Positions 52,675 through 64,000 of a DNA stretch of 64,000 bases are shown here, in pieces. Numbering within the stretch: the first letter of the stretch is position 1; the number at the start of each line of letters is the position of its first letter. The notes beneath the pieces are model-generated. The model was not told the DNA's origin and did not search any database. It was given only the letters and a program-made list of their open reading frames with translations. This DNA is from Trichoplax sp. H2 (Eukaryota > Placozoa > Uniplacotomia > Trichoplacea), in NCBI GenBank assembly GCA_003344405.1, contig NOWV01000109.1, positions 1-64,000 on the forward strand. The letters run 5' to 3'. The translations under genes were made by a program, and so were the position numbers.

Positions 52675-55600
52675 TTACGTCTCAGCGCTATATGCCGGTA
52701 GATTAGATGAACCAATCTTTGTATCTGTGCTAGATCTATAATTTGATTTGAAACCTGAACTTGGTCTCTGACTTCGACCACACAGGAAACATCCAATAGA
52801 GGCTAGCAGTACTAAATAGATTTGCATAATGACAATGTTTAGACTATATTAGCTATAGATGAACAATTTAACATTAACGAGTTAGCTCTAAATGTAATTT
52901 TAGCTTGATTAGTCAGAAACTAACTCAAAAATAATGCAACACCACCGCCAATTGCTGTCCAAGCCCATACTTTAAGTCCACCATAAACTTGCTCCCAGAT
53001 AATTGTATTCTGAGTTGAGGTCGTAGGGGATACAGTGGTATTAGATATGATTACAATTAAAGGTGGCGAATTTTGCATAACATTCATTGCAACTACCTAG
53101 TAAACAAGTAATAATGAACAATTAATTTGCACGACATGTAGCAGTAATGAAGATTAAATTTTTAAATACATGCAACAGATAATGAACTAAGTTAGATAAA
53201 GAAATAGATGGCTCACTTTTTGTCCATTTATCGTTGCTGTTAATTGCTTGTTCATGACATAACTACGAAGGATGGTCTGAGCATTATTTAGTTGCAATGG
53301 CTTACCTTGGAATACTACCTACAGATTAAGTGTTTTAGACAATATATTGTTTTATTCTTTAGAAATTTAAACTATGCATCTTTCAATTGAATCTCGTAGG
53401 AAGTGGATAGATGGCAATTAAAAAATTAAATAAAGTGTCGAACAAGTTAAAATATAGTAGTATTTGAAAATGCGTATCAGCGCTTGCAATTATTATAATG
53501 TATAGTTGTGTATATTTGAACTTTATCCAGACTGTAGTATCTAAAGATAAGCAGTAATATTATGTTCTTTTTCAATCGATACTTTTAGGCGTATGAAAAC
53601 CATACTCAGGAAATTAAAATTACAAAATCATATTAATCATAGACAGACAGCCTACAAGGCGATTTCTAATTATATATAATTCATCGATTTCACTTTAAAT
53701 ATACCGTTCAGTAGTTAGTTATAAATGCAGAAGTGTTAATTGAATTCTTGTTTAGATATAGAAATATTTATAAAATCTATTTCATGGGTTTATTCTCCTA
53801 ACAGTACTAACAACGATACTATAAAAAGGGTACTTATCAATATATACAAACGAGGATACCAATTTTAACAGAGACAAACTTATCGCGGAAAAGCGTGATA
53901 CATTATTATTGTAATTAGGAACGTTTTTAGATGTTAAGATAATATTGTCTTAATTTGTTACAGCATCTATATGCTGTTCTTATCTGTGTAAAAGATGTAT
54001 TAGAATTGCTAATCCTGTTATAAGCGACAATAATTTGATTTAGCACCTTTCATTTAAATATTTTTATAATATCGAGTTTTCTACCATTATACGAGTAAAT
54101 CCATTACGACTTACGAACCGTAAATATTGTTTGCTGCTTGACGGAATTTATAGAAACAGTTATACTTGCAAAGAAAGCAGCCTACATAAAAATAAATTGC
54201 ATTTAATCCCATCATGATTTAATACGTTGTATTTACTCTACGTACGATAAATTGCTATTATTTTCATGACTAATGAAGATTTTATTAACATCAGCGTATA
54301 TTATATAGGCTAGAAGATTATACACATATTTTATCCGCTAAAATAGAACTGCTATATCTAGATAACGAGATGGTATTTTTATAATTACGACAATATTTAT
54401 TTACATAAATCAAAATTGATACTTAATTATTTAATTTTCTCTGCAAGTATTGACTATCTCATTGCCTTACCAGTGATTGAAGTTGAGATTTAAAATTAGC
54501 TATTAGTTGCGTTGCCATTCCAGTAACATTTTTCTCAGCGAGTGGAAAGATAATCTACCATTGTAAAACGTCAATATAAGTTTGTTAAATGCGTAATTTA
54601 AATAGATTATAAATCAAAACAACTACTGGTACTGTACCCTTGATCAATTTTAAAATAATAGCGATAATATCATATTTTACCTCATTTTGAACCTGAAGAT
54701 TTGTACCTACATCTGATGCAATTAAGGAGAAAATAAATTGCTTTCTTAATTACAATAATTTCGCTCATTTTAATTCTGCTAAAACTGATTTACTAAAATG
54801 TACAGTACGCTAATGATTAAAATTAGATCATTTAAAGAAATCTGAAACATATTTTATTTACTGAAGCAAGTCGAACGATTAGGAAAATGAAAACTTCCAG
54901 TAGGGCAGGCTTCATAGCACGATCCGGCATAAATATAGAATTGATCTTGGCATACACTGCATATGGAAATGTTATGGCAGGAGCGGCAGTTTGCTGGACA
55001 TACTAAGGTCATAATTTGAATAATCACCATATGATGTGATCAACTTTCTAGTTTTAAAGCAATCGGATAACCGATATAATGACGCTATGACATTGAGAAT
55101 GTATTTGGAAAGTTATTTACACTGTGGGAACATTCCATTCAATTGTAAGTTAGCTCTAGCACAAGCTTTCTCAATCGGTGGACAAATCATCGTTCTGTTA
55201 CATTGGCTAAAGGTAATAGTAGATACACCAGGGCGACATATCTTCTGTTCTCCTAATTTTAGAAAAATCATGACAATGATCAGGCAGTTTTAAAACAGTT
55301 TTAATGCTACTTAAGACATGTACTGTATATAGGGTCTTGAGAAAGGTGTCATACCTAAAATATAAGATCTATATATTAGTTTGTTTCCCATGTTATAAAA
55401 ATTTCCTCAACGAGATTATAATCTACCTCCATAACTGATTTTTATTTGAACTTGTTTTGCTATAGGATTGTAAACGCAAGTATGCTGAATACAAAATCCT
55501 TGTTCTGTATTTGAGGAACCTTGTCTGCTAAGTATGCATTTAGCATTCTTACGTACGGGATCACAGGCATCGCCTACAGTTTTTATAATTTATTAGTAAT

Positions 55601-58600
55601 TGCGTATATTTCCTGGTCAAGCGTAATCAGGATTACTAGCTACGTAAAATATAATAAAGATTCTAGAAATGTAAATATGCCGGAAGCATTTCGTAACACA
55701 GTTTGGATAAGGTAGCTATATAATAATTTCTACTGCACGTGATAACAAAAATCAGCAAGATCTAGCTAATAATGAATAGAAAATAGTATTATATTAGAAA
55801 CTAAGTATCTGAATGTATCCCATAAATTACTGCTTTTAGTTCCACCGAAACAAACGCTATTTACAGCTGCTACCATCACTGTACAGCCGTTCATCCATGG
55901 GTTTGTTCCGCATATCCCCTACATAAATTAATCCAATGATAAGGGCATTGATTAATAATCGATTGGCAGCATAAGCCAATTCCATAATATATGATCTACG
56001 GTACATTGTTAATGCCTTACTTTTACATATTGTATGTTTAACATTAATTGCCTATTCGATGGAGGTAACAATGCGAAATATATTATTGAACGGTTTTAGT
56101 ATTTAATTTAAGCTAGAGAATTTAAGGGAAATTTATTGATATAGTATTTAATTCTATCTACTTTATACGGCAGATTAATTCATGCTTTATGATGAAATTC
56201 TAGAATGAGTGGATTTCTCCCCTTTGTCGCTATACTCTATAGTTAAAACTTGATGTAATTATTTTATACCAGCTATAAGACTTTCAGTATTTAAAATTAT
56301 GTTACGGGATCTATTAGCAAATCTAACCGCAGCATCGTAATCGTAGGTGCAACCATTAGAGCCAATATTGCAGACGTAAGGATAGTTAGTAGAGTTTTGA
56401 CAAGATCCAGTTATAAAGCGGCATCCTAGACCTAGCATTGAATATAAGGATAGTATTAAGCAATTAGTAATAAGAGTAAATTGTAACAGCTTTATTATTG
56501 CATTATGATATCTGATGTAGAAATAGAAGCATGAATATTCCATTAAGATAAAAAGGTGTATTACCTCTTCCCCATAATAATTTACGGTTAGAAATAGCGC
56601 TAAAATTAGCTTTATACCAGCCGGAATCTTCTAAAGCAGCAAGAGTGAATCGGGTTAAACTCTCAATCCTACAGAAAATAACGCTTATTAGACATGAAAG
56701 TAAATAATCTTCTAAGAAGTACCAGCTAAATTTTCTGTGAATACTTTCTTTGATAAATTTTTAATCATAGCCATTAAGAATAAAATGAAAACACCTTCTA
56801 ATGCCAGTAATCGTAGCAGCTGTCATAACTTCATCACGTAATATTTTCATTTCCCAATGAGACCTATTAGTCAGAGATTAATTTCTGTCCTTGTATCTAT
56901 TAGAGTAGTCACTAATATAATGAAGATTATTATTACCCAACACCATTAAATGCTCCGTAATCTTCTAATTCTACGCCTTCCAGAGTGCTACAATTAAAAA
57001 ATTCGCGGCCAATTTCTACCACCTTGACCGTATTAAATATATTGCCACAAGTTTCATTTAGTTATAGTAAATTACCGGTATCAGTAATAATATTATGAAA
57101 GTGCTATTACTTTAGGCGACGCTAGCAATGCAACTGATCTGCTATTAATATTCGTAAATTTGATGGCATCATAACTTGTACCATTAGGTCGTGAAAATCT
57201 GGAATGAAATCGGATAGATACTTAATATGCGATGAACCATATTCGATTCTATACCGGTACCTCTACAGATAAAATTATGTAAATCAACTAGCATACTTTC
57301 GGAAGTAGCTATTAGCAAATCCCAAAGCGTGAAAGACCTCATGGATACCTAAATGGCGCATAGTCTCATATTCCCCTTGAATATCGAAATACTGTTAGGC
57401 GAAAATTATAGCATATTTTCAGGAACTTGATGATGTTGTCTGGAACATTCACAGCATCACAGCCACGTAAAATGAAGAAATTATCTATTGACTAGTATTA
57501 GTGTAAAATAAATAGTATACATACATTCGGACAAAAGTTGATATAACCCGAAAATGGTTGGCCATTGCTGTATGAAACGCAAGCATTAGCGAAGCCTAAC
57601 GTTCCACCCTTGCATAAATCTAAATACATGCATGCAAGGTAGAAGGAACATGATTATAACGCCTTTATAGGCCTTAATCGATGCTAAAAATGGTATTGAA
57701 ATAATTAAAGGCTTCTTATAATAACACCCCTGATAGATTAACTTTCAAATGTGTGCTCGAATATTTAAAATTTAACCGGATTAAGCTAAATTTTATACTG
57801 TGATTAAATACCAGTACTTAGATAATATTAGCAGTAGATATATAAGTATAGCTGATTCTTGCTTATTCCAATTAATATTGAATTAATATTCCGTGACTAC
57901 AGTTATACCATCAATATAAACGATAGATGGGAATTGATTAATCGATTAACTACTTAGAGTTGAGTAAATCAATCACTGGTAGTATAAATGATAAAGTAAA
58001 TTAAAATTCAGGGGAAAAGGCAATCATAACCTAGTCGAAGTAATCTTATTGCAAAATATATTATTAGGCTATTGTATAAGAGTTTAATTGATGCAAACCT
58101 GTAAGCATTGAAAACACGTAGATGATAAAATCAGTATTGGGTATACCACCCCCACCATATTCATAGCAACTACTCGGTGATGAAGTTGGGCAATAAGTTA
58201 CTCTTTGAAAATGCTGTTCAATCACTTTTTCAGTTACAAAACTAGGTCCACAACCGAAATTGGTTAGAAAACGACATTTGCCAGCATTGGGTCCGGAAGT
58301 CCAAGTCGATGAACAGGTTAAAAATGATAAATTACCCTGAAGTGGTGTAACTGAGAGTGCACTAGTAAAGTAATTGACCACATCTGGCATTAAAACATTT
58401 TTTAAGAATTTCTTGGATGGCTTTGGAAGGTAGATTTTATCGTCAGCATAATAGGTATGGATGCGAATTGGCTTTTTCTCGTTGTCAGCTCGTAGATTTC
58501 GATTCTTATTCTGTATAGCAGCTCCACCGATAAAACCTTTTTGCTTTCGAGTTATCTACATGATAGTAATGATTATGTTAGAAAGAATACGGCAAATTGA

Positions 58601-60212
58601 ATTATAGATCATTAACAAAAACTGTTGCTTATTGCTCTTTGTATTTACGACGATAATCAGCAACATGAGTATGAATTCAATGGAGTATTGGCAATTGTGT
58701 CATATGTCTATACGAAAATTTTATGTAATTATAGCTATTAAATATGATATTGAGGATTCTAATGTGTCCCATGCTTTACCAGTACTGATCATTCTTCGCT
58801 AAATAGGTGTCATGAGAATTTTTGCAACATTAGTAATTTAACCTGCATTACGGAGATGATTAATTAGGAGCAATTTAGTGATAAAAGTTAAATTGTAGAC
58901 TTGAATCTGTTTTAACTATTCTCTATCTAAGTTTTGGTTAGATGATAGTAGCATCGACAGCAAGATTGTTAGAGTTTAGAAATTTCCGAAGATCCCTATG
59001 AATAAGTTTCTATCTTCCGTTATAGAAATAGTTATACGAAGCTGAGGGCGATAATATAACTTAAGTTTTAAGCTGTATTAAGCTATTACTGATTCTCTAT
59101 TGCTAGTGTGACAATCATAGTATCCATTATGAATTTGTTAAACTTAGGGGAATAACATCAGACCTTAAAACTAGTTAAAAGGTACAGGGAATTTATAAAG
59201 CTGTTGGGTAAATAGCTATGAGAAAACTTAAAATATTACATTATAGGCATTAGGCGGGTACTTTCAAAGGTCTCGAGCGAGTTTGGTTATAATTTTATTG
59301 ATGGTCTTACTGTGAATAGAATATTTTTGTAACTATTCATCTATACAAAATATGCACCTGTGATTTGGTATTTATGCTGGTGCCTGCAATAACAGCATTA
59401 CATTTATTGAATCTACTAAATTACTAAATTCCGAGCTTACTATCGTAAATCGTCTAATTTTCTTGAATCAGTTTGCGGATTAGAGCGTAATTTTTAGAAA
59501 ATTTGCTGCTATAAGTTACAAGAATCAAAACCATAATCTATAGTTAAATCAATGATGTATAACCATTAGTCAACAGATAATACTATTTTTCTCTACACAA
59601 AAAATTCCAGATACAAAATTGTCGCTGATATCAATATACTACCCAAATTAAAAACTATCAATTTTAAGTGTTACTATGATTCGATTATTCTTTCTGAGAC
59701 TTTTGTAATCAAGTTTTGTTTATCTTTATAAACTATTGCTACTCTGTTCGTTAATTAGTCTACAGTAATTACGATTTAAGATCGAGCTAGTTCTAAGAGA
59801 TCTATTCTATTTTCTCGTCATTATTTGGCTCTCATTTTTTGGTAAATAAGCTTAAAATTAGAAATATTTAGAATATAAAAATTATATTATTATGAAAGCT
59901 ATGATCTATTATCTGTAGATCATTTAATCATTTTTAGACAGCGAAAAGAGTAATAAGATTTCATGAGTGCTTAATTAGAATAGTTTATCATTAATTTTCA
60001 AGTTGTGTCTGATGAGCTTGAGAAAGAATTTAATTAATATATCCTACTTCATAACATTTAGTAACAATTATCTGTAATAACATTCGAATACTGTAAAATA
60101 ACAGTTTTCTTACCTTATGATGAGCACATAAGTGACAGTTGGCACAGGAGATAGCTGCCACTAATATAGTGCACGTCAACAAGAGTAGGGTACGAATAAG
60201 AGTTGGAGGCAT
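52675..60212 (-). CDS. Leishmanolysin-like membrane protease C, one Cys-rich repeat, complete
   Basis: Predicted surface zinc endopeptidase, family M8. Minus-strand exons: 60212-60114, 58555-58099, 57619-57525, 57391-57297, 57198-57111, 57022-56937, 56863-56795, 56668-56565, 56431-56328, 55918-55831, 55573-55427, 55252-55121, 55002-54862, 54712-54681, 54554-54471, 54181-54119, 53318-53217, 53096-52925, 52811-52675; exactly 764 residues plus stop. Signal peptide LIRTLLLLTCTILVAAIS is followed by CANCHLCAHH, like the mature start of gp63 proteins. HEVFHALGF is at about 234-242 and the third zinc His is in SHWEMK at about 309. After the Cys-rich end comes one furin-like repeat (about 521-568), a SEA-like module, a Thr-rich stalk (NTTVSPTTSTQNT), a helix from about 706 (LKVWAWTAIGGG) and a short Ser-rich tail of about 35 residues ending NLPAYSAET. 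Splicing at AC|GTAAGT inside the last codons to a further exon is possible but not required. Confidence 0.95.
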
Positions 60213-62947
60213 CGTGATCGAAGCGATGTGGGCTGGATGTTTTGAAGGGAATATTGTATTTGGAGTAGAGACTTGAGTGACTAAACTAATTAGCTAGTCA
60301 ACCAAATAATGTGTGATAAGATATCATAAGTTAAGAAGATCCTAATCAAATAACAGGATCGAATTTGAATCTCGAATTAATTGTACGGTAGCTATAAAAT
60401 CTGATTCGTTTTTACTTATTGGATAGGACAACATTAATTGTTACCAAGCTCCTTGCGTGGAATTCTCTTAATTATTTATTCTACTTATGCTTGCAAGGTT
60501 AATTCAAACACGCCCAATTAGTTTAATAGTAATTACTTAAGCCCTAGAATTAATAATAAAATTAATTAATGAATTAATGAATATTTAATCGCAATAAATT
60601 GACACTAGGAAAAGAATCTTGCAAGGCTGATAATACGCATGCTTATTTCTAGTTTTTAGAATGATAATTATTCAAGTTTAAACTTATATATTATCAATTT
60701 ATCTTTACGATATGATAATTTTCTTTTATGCATTAATGTATGGCAGATCTTATTTTGCGCGTTTGAGATTATTTAAAGTAGTAGATAGTTATTTTTAATT
60801 AATTTTCTTATTACCATAATCTCAACTGTATTATCATATTCACGAAGAAAGCAACGCTATTGGTACTCGAATATTATGCCGTGTTAAATGTACAAGAGTA
60901 CTAAAATTTGTACCGAATATGACTTTATAGACAAGTAGGATAACTAGACAAATAGCTATTTATACAGAGGGAGGCAATAACTTATTTCGAACGATGGTGA
61001 ATCTCTGTAGCTGTTATAGCTGAGATTTTATTTGCTCTCAACGGATACTTAAAATACTTAAGTAATGGCGGAAAATTCATTTAAATCTCATCTTGTATCA
61101 TTAAAATATAATAGATTCTCGGATATTAATTAATATTACCGACGACATTACTATAGCAAAATTTCTTGTAAAACTCATTAATAATCTATTAGGGTTAGGA
61201 AATAAATATGGTACTAAGTTGTAGAGGATAATTCGCTTTTTGACAATTCTAAGAGCTTGCAGTTTAACTGATACCAATACGAGCAAAATAAATAAACATC
61301 TACTATAATCTACGTGTTGATTCTGATCTTACAATTAGAGAATAGCTACTAGAATTCCTCAAGACTAATAATTTAAATTCAATACATCGCACTTATAAAC
61401 TTATCTACAGCTACCTAAGTTTTAAAAAGTGCATAAGCAAATGGTCCTACTATGCAAAATACAAGAGATGAAAGGTTAAATCAATTAGTTATCAAGTCAA
61501 TAGTCCCTATTCGTAGACATTATTGATATGGATGGAAGTACACATTAAAGTAGAGTCAAGAAAATGTTAAAAATTGTATTCCAAACTAATAGGCGCCAAT
61601 AAAGTGGGATCAAACACGAGATAATGACAGCAAAGAAATAAAATCATGGCGTCTAAGTATACGTAAAATAATCAAATTAATGATTCTTTTTTGTAAATAT
61701 TTTTCAAATTTATGGAAAATGCTTTTGATATCTTAAACTTTAAGTAGTAAATATATCTAAATTTGGTATCGTAATTCCATTTAATAACTGAAAGTAAAAG
61801 ATAAAATGCATGATGATCGCAGTATACAAATGAAATCGGCTATCCTGGCAAAGGAGATCAAATTAATGAGGCTTTGGTCCAAAATAACTCTGTTTACAAA
61901 AATGTGCGTGATGTCTTAAATATAATAGCCAAGAAATGTATCAACAAAATTGTACTGAAAATCTTAATGGGAAAGGATAATATACAGAATAATCAAGCTA
62001 ATGAAATTACAGGATTTCTTTCAATTAGTGATTATGTTAAACCAATGAACTTACACATATTTTGCAAATATTAATTATGACTGTCAAAACGCAATTGATA
62101 ACATATCCTACACTGTTGAAGAGAAACAGATGAATAAAATTAAATTAAAATTTTATAGATAGGAAATTGACGATGTAAGGAAGATTGAATGTAAGTAAGC
62201 AAATTTAAGGAATTAAATCGATTTAGGATAAAGCCGATGAATTTGCATTTTCAAGAGATGAAATGTATGAGAATTAAAATAATGATAAAGTGCAGGATAT
62301 GAATAAATCGACGATAAAAGCTATCAACATCTGCAGATTTTAGATTTCAAGATCACACTAATTATTGAAAAGACCAATCATGGGCTGTCGTAAGAAATAA
62401 AATATTTATGCTAACTACTTAAATCCAAAATAATGAAAATAAGCCAAATAAACGATGAAGGAAATTCAAAATATGTTTACCAATATCAGCAAGATAAATC
62501 ACGTGTCTATGACTATGATGCTTCGGAAAGTGCAAGATACTGGTACCCAAAACGGGCACAGGAATGTTATCAACATCCCAATTTTTATACAATATTGGAT
62601 TATATGTTTACATACAATAAATTAATTTTGAAATTATAGAATGTATAAAATCATTTGATTACTTATTCAGGATAAAATATTTGTTTGTTTAGATGAATAA
62701 TTGCATGAACACATATTAATTTACAAAATAGTAAAATAGTTTGATCAGATTAGTATTAAAAATATTTGATATAAATTCAAATGTAATTTTATTATAATCT
62801 AGTGATAATACACAAGAAATGGTTATTTTGTTTTCTATATTTTACAATTCTTAATCTGCTACCGTATATATTTTTGTTTTAGGGTTTCCACTTTAACTTT
62901 TATGAGAACACTACGATGAAGTAATGAGTTATAAGATAGTGTTTAAG
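60213..62947. other. Upstream of gene C, no gene confirmed
   Basis: Contains the presumed promoter of gene C. Plus-strand frames at about 61838-62074 and 62433-62639 have protein-like, Tyr/Asn/Gln-rich composition but no membrane segment, start context or family resemblance, so I do not annotate them as genes. Confidence 0.4.
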
Positions 62948-63057
62948 CTAGCAGTTATTTTGATTTTCTTGCGCTTGGTTTGTATTTTCAGCGGATTTTT
63001 TCTTTTGTTTCTCCATATAACGTAGGTAAAGCAATGAGAGTGTCGCCAATATTATTA
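62948..63057 (-). CDS. Last exon of a single-pass membrane protein continuing beyond the right edge
   Basis: A strong acceptor (TTGATTCTATTTCCAG) at 63058 opens a phase-1 exon of 110 nt that ends in TAG 62948-62950. It encodes the inner half of a helix (IILATLSLLYLRYM), a basic stop-transfer (EKQKKKS) and a short polar tail ending in NTNQAQENQNNC. A phase-1 intron inside the transmembrane helix is the same arrangement as in genes A, B and C, so this is probably the 3' end of another leishmanolysin-like gene. The helix-start exon was not found in 63058-64000. Confidence 0.55.
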
Positions 63058-64000
63058 CTGGAAATAGAATCAACCATAGTAAACGTTATTTAGGCGATGT
63101 AAATATTAAAAGAAGAGTATTGGTGACTGTTCCTATATTGCATAAGATTTTTGATCAACCATTGTGAACTATTTAACTATGATCAATAATAACGAAATTA
63201 ATTGAATTCATTTATTGATGCATGTAACCTATCCTGCAGATAAACAAGAGCATTTGCAAGGACCATCCAGTATATATTTTATTATTTATGAAAATCTATT
63301 GCCAAATATTTGTTAATACTGAATATAGACTACAAAGATTCAACAGATTCAACTTTTGCACTGCTTGTTAACGCGTACATCAAATAATTACAAATCTTGA
63401 TTAGATTACTACGGTTGTGCTTTATGTTTATTTAGATTCCTTTTCAATTGTAGATGGATTTGCATATTAAAATCATAAGTGTAGTGTAATCTAAAGGAAT
63501 AAGATAGAAGATTACTATGAAGAAAGATCTATAAGTTTAACTCCGTTATAAATTTTAAGGATCTAAGAAAGATTATTGAACATCAATTTTAAGGGCCTAG
63601 AGAGAATTTTTGACATCCCATCAGATTATTAATGGAAAAGAAAAAGAATCAAGAGAGCATCTCATATCAATTGGGATGGTCTAGAGATTAAGCTTGGAAT
63701 ATCCAAATCAACTGTAGTGATTGAGAGATATACTAATATATGATCTACTCAATAAATTAAGATAATTATTAGTTAGTATTAAAAAAGACAGCTGAGAATC
63801 TTCAAGGCCGATCGTAGAGTCGTAATGAAATCTTTACACTTAATTCTATCCGTCAAATTATGAAAAAGATTCCGGAATGCTTATTTATTATTAAATAAAG
63901 CCTAGATTACTTGCTGTGTTTGTGTATTAAAATCTAACTGGATTATTAATTTTTGTGGAATTTTAACACAGCTAGGTCGAATCCCTTTGCTAATCATATG
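63058..64000. other. Right end of window, no exon recognised
   Basis: AT-rich. It is expected to be intron of the gene ending at 62948 if that exon is real. No L-K-VW-type helix exon or Cys-rich exon was visible on the minus strand. Confidence 0.35.

Noticed and set aside
61838-62074. Open plus-strand frame with protein-like composition
   Set aside because: A possible acceptor exists but there is no domain, partner exon or start; too weak to annotate.
62433-62639. 68-codon Tyr/Gln-rich plus-strand frame
   Set aside because: It resembles a cytoplasmic tail in composition only; no membrane exon upstream on that strand.

Overview
The window is eukaryotic and looks like nuclear DNA from an early-branching animal, most probably a placozoan (Trichoplax or Hoilungia type). 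It is AT-rich. The genes are split into many short exons with GT..AG introns, mostly 70-250 nt. They include an animal-type HPRT with vertebrate intron positions, an ionotropic glutamate receptor, and a cluster of membrane-anchored leishmanolysin-like (peptidase M8) proteins. The placozoan assignment is an inference from compactness and gene content. A 20-N run at 47944-47963 marks an assembly gap.

Layout. 1-3950: essentially gene-free, with a possible C-terminal scrap at the left edge and a dense ACAGT/ACTGT repeat at about 1.57-2.27 kb. 3951-5364 (+): HPRT, nine coding exons recognised, first exon not found. 7003-7729 (-): two isolated 3' exons encoding a Thr-rich stalk, one membrane helix and a Pro/Gln/Tyr-rich tail; they match the 3' end of the leishmanolysin-like genes but no protease exons precede them. 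13400-18513 (-): ionotropic glutamate receptor, eleven exons, first and last exons uncertain. 18.5-26.3 kb: gene-poor, with two tandem repeat arrays. 26361-34748 (+): leishmanolysin-like gene A, complete, 1089 codons in 23 exons. 37164-37821 (-): orphan acidic tail exon. 39234-44348 (-): leishmanolysin-like gene B, complete except for exon 1. 44.4-52.6 kb: repeat-rich, with a 226-bp tandem, an 89-bp tandem around the gap, and a duplicated 170-220-bp block. 52675-60212 (-): leishmanolysin-like gene C, complete, 764 codons in 19 exons. 62948-63057 (-): last exon of a further membrane protein, probably another family member, entering from beyond the right edge.

How it fits together. Genes A, B and C share one design: signal peptide, M8 metalloprotease domain with its Cys-rich C-terminal part, a variable number of furin-like Cys-rich repeats (4, 2 and 1), a short SEA-like module, a stalk, one transmembrane helix and a cytoplasmic tail that differs completely between paralogues. 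Exon lengths and phases match almost exon for exon, so they arose by local duplication. B and C keep all the zinc ligands. A has lost the third ligand and the metzincin glycine, so it looks like a receptor-like pseudo-protease. With the two orphan tail units the cluster has at least five family-like 3' ends, which suggests a locus that reuses one ectodomain design with changing tails. This is the most unusual content of the window.
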